In this document: one piece after another, positions 1-6,384 of the stretch
Position numbering within the stretch: the stretch's first letter is position 1
Layout: the number at the start of each line of letters is the position of its first letter
From: an uncultured Bacteriovorax sp.
GTDB lineage: Bacteria; Bdellovibrionota; Bacteriovoracia; Bacteriovoracales; Bacteriovoracaceae
DNA length: 7,999 nucleotides
Assembly (NCBI GenBank): GCA_943914745.1
Contig: CALUDF010000134.1
Span: forward strand, 1-7,999
Direction of reading: 5' to 3'
Notes under the pieces: model-generated
Databases searched by the model: none
Told to the model about the DNA's origin: nothing
The model's input: only the letters and a program-made list of their open reading frames with translations
Position numbers and translations under genes: made by a program

Positions 1-496
1 CTATAGCGACAATGGGAGTGAGGTAATGAGGGCGAAATGAACTCATCGCAGAGAGTTTCTCTCCCATGGTTTTTGCCTTCATGAGTTTGGCAAAAAGCTC
101 AGTCATCTCTTTGTTGTACATGAGTGGCATTTGCGACATCGACTCCACACCACCGGCCACCACCACGTCACATCTGCCTGAAGCGATTTTTAAATACGCT
201 TGGGCAACCGCCTCCATTCCCGAAGCACAGTTTCTGTGAACTGAGTAACCTGAAGTTTTTTTATCAAGGCCCGCTTCAAGAGCGATCACTCGTCCGACGT
301 TTGGATACTTTGCAGGAGTTCCTGTGTTTCCAAAAATCACTTCATCAACTTTGTCAGTTGGGATCTCGGTGTTATCAATTAGGTGCTTAACTAAGTAAGC
401 TCCTAAGTAAGGGGCCTGGACATCTTTTAAATCAAGTCCGGCCTTTGCTTGTGGTGTTCTTTTTCCATCGACGATGTAGACATCTCTCATTGACAT
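1..496 (-). CDS. Thiolase (acetyl-CoA acyltransferase), N-terminal part, runs off left edge
   Basis: Partial gene: 165 codons are open from the ATG at 496 to the window edge, and the C-terminal half with the later His and Cys active-site residues lies outside. Thiolases cleave 3-ketoacyl-CoA or condense acyl-CoAs in fatty-acid oxidation or acyl-CoA metabolism in the cytoplasm. Visible signs: the N-terminal strand DVYIVDGKRTP (residues 5-15), the nucleophile motif NCASGMEAV with Cys90, and the following VAGGVESMS segment. The stretch after that (KEMTELFAKLMKAKTMG, then FRPHYLTP) resembles the insertion of FadI/trifunctional-enzyme beta subunits more than short acetoacetyl-CoA thiolases, so a beta-oxidation role is favoured but not settled. 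The start at 496 is chosen because GGAG lies 7 bases upstream; a second in-frame ATG at 490 is less well spaced. No partner gene (FadJ/FadB-like) is visible on this side. Confidence 0.93.
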   Translation of the reverse strand, partial: MSMRDVYIVDGKRTPQAKAGLDLKDVQAPYLGAYLVKHLIDNTEIPTDKVDEVIFGNTGTPAKYPNVGRVIALEAGLDKKTSGYSVHRNCASGMEAVAQAYLKIASGRCDVVVAGGVESMSQMPLMYNKEMTELFAKLMKAKTMGEKLSAMSSFRPHYLTPIVAI

Positions 497-530
497 AAAT
501 TCTCTCCGTAAAATTTGGCGGCAATTAAGA

Positions 531-559
531 TTAATATGCTAATAAGTTTATAGTGTCTT
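531..559 (-). promoter_or_regulatory. Weak candidate sigma70 promoter for the thiolase gene
   Basis: On the minus strand, AAGACA (plus 554-559) and TATTAA (plus 531-536) are separated by 17 bases. Each matches the sigma70 consensus at 4 of 6 positions. The predicted transcript start would leave a leader of about 28 bases before the ATG at 496. The spacing is right but the hexamers are poor, so this is only the best candidate in a short AT-rich gap that must hold some promoter, because a terminator closes the gene upstream. Confidence 0.3.
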
Positions 560-607
560 ACGGATTTTAGAAAGGACTGTTTGAGAGGGAAAATGCAATA
601 CCGGAGC

Positions 608-638
608 AAAAAAAACGGGCTTCATGAAGAAGCCCGTT
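608..638 (-). terminator. Intrinsic terminator of the outer-membrane protein gene
   Basis: A perfect 10-bp stem (AACGGGCTTC at 614-623 pairing with GAAGCCCGTT at 629-638) has a 5-base loop. On the minus strand it is followed by a run of eight T (plus-strand A run 608-615, overlapping the stem base). It lies about 30 bases after the stop codon of the beta-barrel gene at 669. There is no T run on the plus side, so it works in one direction and separates the barrel gene from the thiolase gene. Confidence 0.93.
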
Positions 639-668
639 CATTAAAAGTAACTCTTAAAAGTTTCTTAA

Positions 669-1775
669 CTAGAATCTGATAACCAGACCAGCCTGGATTG
701 CTGTCACGTCACCATCTTCGATTTCTTTAGAGATGTTCTCTAAACGCCCTTGGTCTGGGTTTGTTGAGATCGTCCCAGCAGACTTAGAAATCCCTGAAGT
801 AATGTTCTTCGTGTACGACAGGTCAACGTTAAGACCGATTGTTTCAGAAACATCGAACTCTGCACCAAGCTTAGCTGATCCAGCTAAGGCCGATGAAGAA
901 AGCTCTTCGTTACCGAAAGTTATACCGTTAGAGTAATAGTTCGATGTGTTTTCATACTTTAGACCAGTGCGGTTAAAGCTCAACCCAGCTCCAGCGTAAG
1001 GCTTAAATCTTGAGTCTTCAGTAAAGAAGAATTTTCCTGTCGCTTCAATCGTAAGCTTAGAGAACTTCATCGCTCTTCCCGAACCATATGTCCCATAATA
1101 ACCATTGTTATAATATGTTCCATAACCTGTATCGACATACTGGTTGGCCACGTCTGTTAAGTCCATCGTTGCATAGTTAAGACCAAGACCTGCTGAAATC
1201 TGTGAAGTCACCATCGTCTCAGCGTTTACACCAAAGCTTACATTTGACTGAAGATCAATTCTGTCACCTTTAATGTTGCTGATTCCAAGGGAAGGAATCA
1301 CTTTTGAGTTCTTCTCTTCTTTGATTGGAGCGGCCGCAACTTCAACAATTCTTGTTTCAACTACTGGAGCTGGAGCAACAGGGGCCGGAGCAACTGGAGC
1401 TGGAGCAGCTTGAGTCGTTTGAACTTTATCTTCGTTTAAGTTGTTTAAGCTGTTATTGAAAGCACCTTGAAGTTTGTTCGTTAGAGCAATCTCTTGCTTT
1501 ACACGGATATCTTCAATCTTCTTTTCAACCATCAACTTGTTTCTTTCTTCAAGTTTTTCTCTTCTTCTCTTTAGAAGTTCAGAAGGAGAAAGCTTTCCTT
1601 CGATTTCGATTTGATCCATGTCTAGAGCTTCACCGTTTGCTAAAGCGTCTTCTGCATCATCAAGCACGTCGTCTTGAGCGCGTAGTGGAGCTGTATGAGC
1701 TGTTGCTGCAATTAGAGCTGTCGCTAAAAACAAGCTCATGAACGTTAATCTTTTGTTTTCCACCTTCAGTTTCAT
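669..1775 (-). CDS. Outer-membrane beta-barrel protein with coiled-coil and Pro/Ala linker
   Basis: A 368-residue protein. Residues 8-33 form a signal peptide (KR, then a hydrophobic core, with likely cleavage near LRA-QDD). Residues 61-100 are a highly charged, probably helical or coiled-coil segment (KLSPSELLKRRREKLEERN and onward). Residues 121-140 are a Pro/Ala linker built of repeated VAPAP units. From about 170 to 368 there are alternating amphipathic strands with Tyr/Gly-rich loops (YYNNGYYGTYGSG), ending in VIRF, the terminal-Phe signature used by the BAM complex. This supports an OmpA/OmpW-size barrel of roughly eight strands in the outer membrane; the helix and linker would sit in the periplasm. 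AGGAG lies 5 bases before the ATG. The exact role is unknown: there is no OmpA-type peptidoglycan-binding domain and no enzyme motif. The gene stands alone, with a 155-base leader and its own terminator. Confidence 0.85.
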   Translation of the reverse strand: MKLKVENKRLTFMSLFLATALIAATAHTAPLRAQDDVLDDAEDALANGEALDMDQIEIEGKLSPSELLKRRREKLEERNKLMVEKKIEDIRVKQEIALTNKLQGAFNNSLNNLNEDKVQTTQAAPAPVAPAPVAPAPVVETRIVEVAAAPIKEEKNSKVIPSLGISNIKGDRIDLQSNVSFGVNAETMVTSQISAGLGLNYATMDLTDVANQYVDTGYGTYYNNGYYGTYGSGRAMKFSKLTIEATGKFFFTEDSRFKPYAGAGLSFNRTGLKYENTSNYYSNGITFGNEELSSSALAGSAKLGAEFDVSETIGLNVDLSYTKNITSGISKSAGTISTNPDQGRLENISKEIEDGDVTAIQAGLVIRF

Positions 1776-1930
1776 AACTTCTCCTCATGTATTAGACCTA
1801 AGCTCTTCGGGGTAGCCTGGCCTTAATCTGTAAAATAAGCCTTTCATCATGGTTAACGCCACGAGTTTAACAGACTGAGGATGAAACTCATTATTTTTAT
1901 GCGAAGCATGAAAAGATTACAGAACCTCGT

Positions 1931-2176
1931 TTACTTCTTAAACGGGAAGTATTGGTAGCGTTTATTGCCACCACTAGGCATGATGTAACTATTGATTTTA
2001 CAAAGAAGCTTACCTCTATTCGAGGGGTTAGCGCATTGGTCGATACTTCCTAAGTACCTGGTTTTTATGAAGCCTAAAAGTGAGGTGATTAAGGTGGCCA
2101 TCACCATGAGCAGCAGTATGTACTCAACGGCGGTCTGCCCTTTTTGGTTATGAAGGCCCAATTTCTGGCACTTCAC
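1931..2176 (-). CDS. Small prepilin-like protein with class III/Flp-type signal
   Basis: An 81-residue protein starting at GTG 2176. It carries a prepilin-type processing site: KG|QTAVEYILLL, with cleavage expected after Gly13, Glu at mature position +5, and a following hydrophobic helix (about residues 18-36). This matches the QxxxE(Y)xxLL pattern of Flp/Tad pilins and class III signal peptides, which are processed by prepilin peptidases. The remaining ~45 residues are short, basic and hold two cysteines (Cys48, Cys59) that could form a disulphide. A longer reading from GTG 2191 is open, but AAGGAG lies 5 bases before the GTG at 2176, and that GTG overlaps the upstream stop as GTGA, which indicates translational coupling. 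No Tad secretion ATPase or peptidase is in the window. It may be a minor pilin, a pseudopilin or a membrane protein borrowing this signal. Confidence 0.75.
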   Translation of the reverse strand: MKCQKLGLHNQKGQTAVEYILLLMVMATLITSLLGFIKTRYLGSIDQCANPSNRGKLLCKINSYIMPSGGNKRYQYFPFKK

Positions 2177-3573
2177 AGAGACTCCTTCCACCTCTTTATT
2201 TCAACTAAAGAGGAAAAAGTTCCAAGTGAGTCTTCATTATAAGGGCCAAAATAGAGCACATTTTTTAGACGCGAAATCAACAGAGGTGCTGTATCTTCCA
2301 GGACACCGGTGATCTTTTTAGTTAAAGCAGACTCAGATCTTTTATAAGCGCCGTAATCCTTATCTTCGATAAAGACGTCGAGAGTGAATTTCATCACGAA
2401 ACTTGAAAGAGAAAAGGTGTACTCAGGAAATAAATAGTGCAAATCATCCATCAAGATGCTTTTGACTCTCTCTTCGATGAAATCAATCTTTCTCCCTTCT
2501 TTTTTGGCCATAATCATGTTGAAAGTGGCCGAATCCTCTCTAAAATACACTTCCCAAAAAGGTCTCTCCGTCCCAATTTTAATGGGCGAAGTAAAGACGC
2601 ATTTTTTACCTTGAAGAAGTTTGGGGACCTCATCTTTAAAATGCAAAACGGCATTGAGGCAATTATAAGAGGCCGATTGAGTGGCCTGAAGCTTAATCGG
2701 AAGACCTACAGGATAGCCACCGATAAAGGCCATTTTTTGTGGTTTAATGAGCCCGTCAAAACTCTCAAGCTCAAAACTTTGCACCAATCCGCTCTGAAAT
2801 TTCAAATCCTGAAGATTTAATTTTTTAAACTCTCCCCCGATAGAGAGGTGATGGCTTAATAAATCCGCAATGAGGCGCTCGTGATCAAGCCGGTAATAAG
2901 GAGAGATCAAAGAAAAAAACAGGTGCATGATCTCCGACTTACTTCCCGTGACACTCAGGCGGCTCTGGAAAAAACCACGCATCATGAATACGAGGGCATT
3001 AAAATCGTAGAGCTCCCCTTCAGGCATGTTTTCTTTTTTGGCAAAGTGAGAAAAGAAATGCTGGAAATGGGATTTTAAATCTTCAGGGATGGAGTTCTCA
3101 AAAAGCACAGACATTTTGGCCGAGCTTTTTTCATTGAATAAAAGCGTGCTGACCTTTTGGCAAAACTCACTGTAGACCGAATCAAAGGCCAGGATCTCAT
3201 CTTCATGGGAGAAGGCCCCTTTTATTTTTTCGGCATTATAAAAAAGAGAAGGAAATTTGCGACAGAGTTCGCGAAAGTTGCGGTGAGGAAGATCCCCCAG
3301 TGCCACTTGTTTTTTACCGACATAAAAATAAACTTTCCCAGGAGAAAGATAGTTCTCGATGTTTTTTAATGGACTAAGATCACTTGCAGCTCCCCAGGAT
3401 TTGAGGAATTCTACATCGAGACTTGTCAGTGAATTGGTGAAAAAATCGCCATAATTAAAGCGGTCATCATCGAGCACTAAAACCTTTTTTCCACGGTTAA
3501 TGAGACCGATAGAAAGCAAAAAGGCAAAAAAATTGTGCCCGACAAGTGCGAAATCAAGATTTCTATTAAGCAT
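2173..3573 (-). CDS. Divergent flavoprotein/Rossmann-fold-like protein of unknown function
   Basis: A 466-residue protein. The N-terminus reads as a dinucleotide-binding beta-alpha-beta unit: a strand FALVG (8-12), a helix ending in NRGKK, and a second strand VLVLDDD (31-37) whose acidic end would contact a ribose. The glycine loop is degenerate (GHNFFA at 12-17 instead of GxGxxG/A). Near the C-terminus, KNVLYFGPYNEDSLGT resembles the last FAD-contact strand of the amine-oxidase/phytoene-desaturase group, again without the usual GD. So the overall plan is flavin-oxidoreductase-like, but nucleotide binding may be lost or altered. No signal peptide or clear membrane segment is seen. It starts 2 bases after the stop of the WaaA-like gene and ends in a GTGA overlap with the prepilin gene, so it is the middle gene of a three-gene operon. 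The substrate is unknown. Confidence 0.7.
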   Translation of the reverse strand: MLNRNLDFALVGHNFFAFLLSIGLINRGKKVLVLDDDRFNYGDFFTNSLTSLDVEFLKSWGAASDLSPLKNIENYLSPGKVYFYVGKKQVALGDLPHRNFRELCRKFPSLFYNAEKIKGAFSHEDEILAFDSVYSEFCQKVSTLLFNEKSSAKMSVLFENSIPEDLKSHFQHFFSHFAKKENMPEGELYDFNALVFMMRGFFQSRLSVTGSKSEIMHLFFSLISPYYRLDHERLIADLLSHHLSIGGEFKKLNLQDLKFQSGLVQSFELESFDGLIKPQKMAFIGGYPVGLPIKLQATQSASYNCLNAVLHFKDEVPKLLQGKKCVFTSPIKIGTERPFWEVYFREDSATFNMIMAKKEGRKIDFIEERVKSILMDDLHYLFPEYTFSLSSFVMKFTLDVFIEDKDYGAYKRSESALTKKITGVLEDTAPLLISRLKNVLYFGPYNEDSLGTFSSLVEIKRWKESL

Positions 3574-3575
3574 CC

Positions 3576-4883
3576 TTACCCTAGAAGTTCAGCAATCACT
3601 GCTTTCATTTCACGCAGAGAATCCGCTCGGAACTCTTCGCGCTTTGACCTATTCATGGTCTTTTGGTCCATCTCTTCCTTAATAGTATAAAAGGAATCCG
3701 GCCGATTGAGTACATGAATTTCATCGGGAAGTAAGGAAGAGGCCAAGTCATACTCAGTGGAGCGCTCTATCTTAGGGCCCACGATGACGGCATTATTGGA
3801 GACGAAGGGCTCTAAAACCGAGTGAATTGATCTCTCATACCCACCGCCCACATAACTTAGACCAAAGAGAGTATAAAGCTCACACAAAACCCCACCCATT
3901 TGCAAAATCACAACGGGATGGTGAGCATAGGGAGTCTTTGCGTTGACGACACCGACGTTCTCCTCACCAAAAAGATGGATGAGCTCAGTTTTTAAAAGAA
4001 GAATGAAGTCGTCATCCAGCTTATGGGGGGCAATTAGTAGATGCAGCTTTTTTTCTTTGACCTCTCTAATGAGCTGGTCATTATTTAAAACCGCGAGGTC
4101 CGAAGGCCAGGCACTTCCCAAAATAATCTTCTCTTTACTTGAAAGGGACTTAAGAACATCAATATAAGTCAGAAGACTTCCCTTTTCACTCAAGACCAAA
4201 GGGGCATTGTGCATTCTCTGGGAAATTCTGGGCACGCGAAAATCGCAGGAGAAAACTTTTTTATCCGTCCCCAAAAAAAGCTTAGTGAAATTCTCTTTTT
4301 CCAAGTCAGTGGCCGCAATGACAACATCAAAAAATTTAAAACTCTGAAGCTTAAACCAAGACGTTTTCTTAAAGGCACCGGAAACCAGGATGAATTTCTT
4401 ATTGAAGAACTTTAAAGTTAAGAGCTCTGGAAAAAAATCATAACGGCAAAACACCACGACAGGAGCACTCACCCATTCCCACACGCTTTGAAAATAAAGC
4501 ACACTAAAAGGAGAGGCCGACAAAAGAGGCAACCTAAAGAGGCGCACTAGATCCGGATAGGCCTTGTAAAGAGCGTGGCATTTCACATCCACCGAAGGAG
4601 AGCTGTAAATGATCTCCACTCGCTTCTTATTTTCCAAAACCGCTTCAATAAGGGGTCTAACTTGCTCCAACTCTCCCTCAGAAGAAATCTCAAAGCAGTA
4701 ATCGGCCCTAAGACTGTCGCGCTTAAAAGAGCGGCATTCTTCTTCAAGAAAGTTTTGTCTTTCAAAATTCAATCGTTTTTTAATAAAAGGAACCAAGGGC
4801 CTTGCCACGACAACTAAGATCGACAGCGGCAGGCGGATAATGGTGGCCAGTATGAGAAGAGCGACAAAAAAAACTTGTGACAT
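3576..4883 (-). CDS. waaA: WaaA-like 3-deoxy-D-manno-octulosonic acid (Kdo) transferase
   Basis: A 435-residue protein, close to the usual WaaA/KdtA length of about 420-430. WaaA moves Kdo from CMP-Kdo to the lipid A precursor on the cytoplasmic face of the inner membrane. Motifs in order: an N-terminal membrane anchor (3-26) with a basic end; ISSEGE (66-71), matching the SVGE motif with Glu71 as likely catalytic base; FCRYDFFPELL (145-155), matching the (E/K)xEFWPNL region, followed by LVSGAFKK; GSAWPSD (256-262); LIAPHK (283-288); and YVGGGYERSIHSVLEP (344-359), matching the GG...H-N-x-LEP nucleotide-sugar site. The style is nearest to Bacteroidetes-type KdtA, and divergent. Lys or other residues at key points cannot be checked without an alignment. 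The ATG at 4883 has no strong ribosome-binding site, and an in-frame TGA lies 9 bases upstream, so this is the first possible ATG. First gene of a three-gene set. Confidence 0.75.
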   Translation of the reverse strand: MSQVFFVALLILATIIRLPLSILVVVARPLVPFIKKRLNFERQNFLEEECRSFKRDSLRADYCFEISSEGELEQVRPLIEAVLENKKRVEIIYSSPSVDVKCHALYKAYPDLVRLFRLPLLSASPFSVLYFQSVWEWVSAPVVVFCRYDFFPELLTLKFFNKKFILVSGAFKKTSWFKLQSFKFFDVVIAATDLEKENFTKLFLGTDKKVFSCDFRVPRISQRMHNAPLVLSEKGSLLTYIDVLKSLSSKEKIILGSAWPSDLAVLNNDQLIREVKEKKLHLLIAPHKLDDDFILLLKTELIHLFGEENVGVVNAKTPYAHHPVVILQMGGVLCELYTLFGLSYVGGGYERSIHSVLEPFVSNNAVIVGPKIERSTEYDLASSLLPDEIHVLNRPDSFYTIKEEMDQKTMNRSKREEFRADSLREMKAVIAELLG

Positions 4884-4998
4884 CGACTGTCAGAATCTCA
4901 AACCAGTGCCAGCTTGTCACTTAATATTCTAGAGAGTCAACGCACTACGGCGTTTTTAACTAAACATTTCTTACTTTTTCTTACTAATCAGCGTTTTA

Positions 4999-5027
4999 TT
5001 GTCAACTAATTAGAATAACATTGTAAT
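4999..5027 (+). promoter_or_regulatory. Sigma70-type promoter for the second barrel gene
   Basis: TTGTCA (4999-5004) and TGTAAT (5022-5027) are separated by exactly 17 bases, and each matches the sigma70 consensus at 5 of 6 positions. Transcription would start near 5034, giving a leader of about 70 bases before the ATG at 5103. The -35 region overlaps a perfect minus-strand TTGACA (plus 5000-5005) that could serve the divergent WaaA-like operon, but only a poor -10 (TAAGAA, 16-base spacing) follows it on that strand. Confidence 0.7.
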
Positions 5028-5102
5028 CTTGAGTGAACTAATAAAGAATAACCAAATCCGATTGCACGGTACATAGAAGTAACTAAATGAGGAGTGGAAG
5101 AG

Positions 5103-6242
5103 ATGTTTTCTAAACTGACGATGAGTCTAGTAATGGCAATGAGCTTAACGCTTGCAAACAACGCAATGGCTCAATCAACAAAAAAGACGACTGCGACTAA
5201 AAAAGCGGCCGACACTAAGGCCCTAGAAGCTAAAAAAGCTGAAGAAGCTCGCCTAGCAGCTGCAGCAAAAAAAGCTGAAGAAGAAAAAGCACTTGAAGCA
5301 AAAAGAGCTGAAGAAGCAAAAGTTGCGGCCGAGAAAGCTGAGTCAAACGACCAGGCGCCAATCTGGGGGTATTTAAAATCTCACTTTAGTGCTTCTTATC
5401 ACGGTGAATACTACTTCCACAGAAAAGACATCCATAGTGCAAACGATGACGATCATGACATCCAAGATCTAAAAATCATGCACAACCCGACCATCATTTA
5501 CCGTCCAATTAAAAACTGGAGACTTCTTGCAACGTCAGAATTCAAATACACTGATGCTGCTGCAAAGGCGTCGTTCATCAACCGTCACTACAGATCCCTT
5601 GTGCTTTTAACTCGCGAAAACGTGCTAACTGAAAAAGAAAACGGAATTAAGATGGACATCGGTGTTGGCCGTCGTATTTTCGACCGTAACCACGGTACAA
5701 TGTCGGCTTATGGTAACTCTCGTATCAATACGAGCTTAAGTAAAAAATTTGGTGAGTCTCTTTCTACATCTTTCTTTGCTCAGTATCTTTACAATGATCC
5801 GGCAAAAGGAAAAATTAAGGCCACAACTTGGAAGCATAGTATTGAGCTTATTCCATCGTTTACTTACCAGATCACTGATAAGCTTTCATACTTCTTTAAC
5901 GATGACTTCATCATCAATACTCCATGGCAAGAAGGGACAGCTAAGGACTTTGACATCTCTCACGAGATGAACATCGGGGTCGTCTCTTACCAATTTAACG
6001 ATAAAAACAGCACTTACTTCCAGCTTAAGTACCTTCACTTTGCAGGTGCACCATTTGCAAAGGCCACAAAAGTTGATGACTGGTTTGAATACTACATTGG
6101 TCACACTTACTCTTTTACTCCAAAAGTCAGCTTAACTGCTGAAGTTGGATCAAAGATCGTTGGGGCTAAAGACGGAAGAGACTTCTTTGCAAAAAAAGCC
6201 GCTTACCCGGAATTTGCTCTATACTTTGACGTATCTCTTTAA
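5103..6242 (+). CDS. Outer-membrane beta-barrel protein with Ala/Lys/Glu-rich N-terminal helix
   Basis: A 379-residue protein from ATG 5103. A GTG at 5094 is also in frame, but it overlaps the ribosome-binding site GAGGAG (5089-5094), which is 8 bases before this ATG. Residues 1-23 are a signal peptide with an AMA|Q cleavage site. Residues 35-80 are an Ala/Lys/Glu-rich helix (ALEAKKAEEARLAA, repeated imperfectly as ALEAKRAEEAKVAA), like TolA-type periplasmic helices. From about 86 to the end come repeated aromatic-rich amphipathic strands with turns (for example WRLLATSEFKY, FFAQYLYND, YFQLKYLHF), ending FALYFDVSL. This fits a mid-size barrel of perhaps 12-14 strands in the outer membrane. 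No family is recognised with certainty; a porin-like or structural role is possible. It has its own promoter and terminator. Confidence 0.82.
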   Translation: MFSKLTMSLVMAMSLTLANNAMAQSTKKTTATKKAADTKALEAKKAEEARLAAAAKKAEEEKALEAKRAEEAKVAAEKAESNDQAPIWGYLKSHFSASYHGEYYFHRKDIHSANDDDHDIQDLKIMHNPTIIYRPIKNWRLLATSEFKYTDAAAKASFINRHYRSLVLLTRENVLTEKENGIKMDIGVGRRIFDRNHGTMSAYGNSRINTSLSKKFGESLSTSFFAQYLYNDPAKGKIKATTWKHSIELIPSFTYQITDKLSYFFNDDFIINTPWQEGTAKDFDISHEMNIGVVSYQFNDKNSTYFQLKYLHFAGAPFAKATKVDDWFEYYIGHTYSFTPKVSLTAEVGSKIVGAKDGRDFFAKKAAYPEFALYFDVSL

Positions 6243-6253
6243 TCAGATATTAG

Positions 6254-6282
6254 AAAGGTTGGGCCCATGCCCAACCTTTTTT
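6254..6282 (+). terminator. Intrinsic terminator of the second barrel gene
   Basis: A perfect 11-bp stem (AAAGGTTGGGC at 6254-6264 with GCCCAACCTTT at 6269-6279) has a 4-base loop and a T run at 6277-6282. It begins 11 bases after the stop codon at 6242. The next gene must therefore have its own promoter. Confidence 0.92.
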
Positions 6283-6308
6283 CTCCCCTAATCACCTTTT
6301 TTTCCCTC

Positions 6309-6335
6309 TAAATAATCTCCTCTATTCTCCGATAA
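6309..6335 (+). promoter_or_regulatory. Probable FliA (sigma28) promoter for the GYF_2 gene
   Basis: TAAA (6309-6312), exactly 15 bases, then TCCGATAA (6328-6335). The enteric FliA consensus is TAAA-N15-GCCGATAA, so 11 of 12 fixed positions agree and the spacing is exact. It lies between the terminator of the preceding gene and the ATG at 6385, giving a predicted leader of about 40 bases. No good sigma70 promoter was found in the same gap. If used, expression of the GYF_2 protein would follow the flagellar regulon. Confidence 0.6.
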
Positions 6336-6351
6336 AGACTTTGGATAAACC

Positions 6352-6367
6352 GTGCTTTATTAAGCAC
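6352..6367 (+). other. Small hairpin in the leader of the GYF_2 gene
   Basis: GTGCTT (6352-6357) pairs perfectly with AAGCAC (6362-6367) around the loop TATT. It ends 5 bases before the AGGG ribosome-binding site (6373-6376), which is 8 bases from the ATG at 6385. It could protect the 5' end of a transcript starting near 6342 or affect ribosome access. The stem is only six pairs, so chance is possible. Confidence 0.4.
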
Positions 6368-6384
6368 AAACCAGGGTTCTTAAT

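Noticed and set aside
124..390. Plus-strand open frame inside the thiolase gene
   Set aside because: Antisense shadow of a clear thiolase coding frame, with His/Pro-rich low-plausibility product and no ribosome-binding site.
1776..1930. Possible riboswitch or structured leader before the 669-1775 gene
   Set aside because: Several short inverted repeats (GAGTTT/AAACTC, TTTCATC/GATGAAA) occur, but they compete with each other and match no element I recognise; no convincing promoter pair was found either.
4897..4912. Sigma54 promoter (minus strand TGGCAC ... TTGA) before the WaaA-like gene
   Set aside because: The distance between the two blocks is one base short and the essential GC of the -12 block is missing.
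4939..4957. Plus-strand hairpin AACGC/GCGTT followed by T run, terminator-like
   Set aside because: Only five pairs, part of the T run lies in the stem, and no plus-strand gene lies upstream to be terminated.
5094..5102. GTG start extending the second barrel protein by three residues
   Set aside because: The codon overlaps the GAGGAG ribosome-binding site that serves the ATG at 5103.
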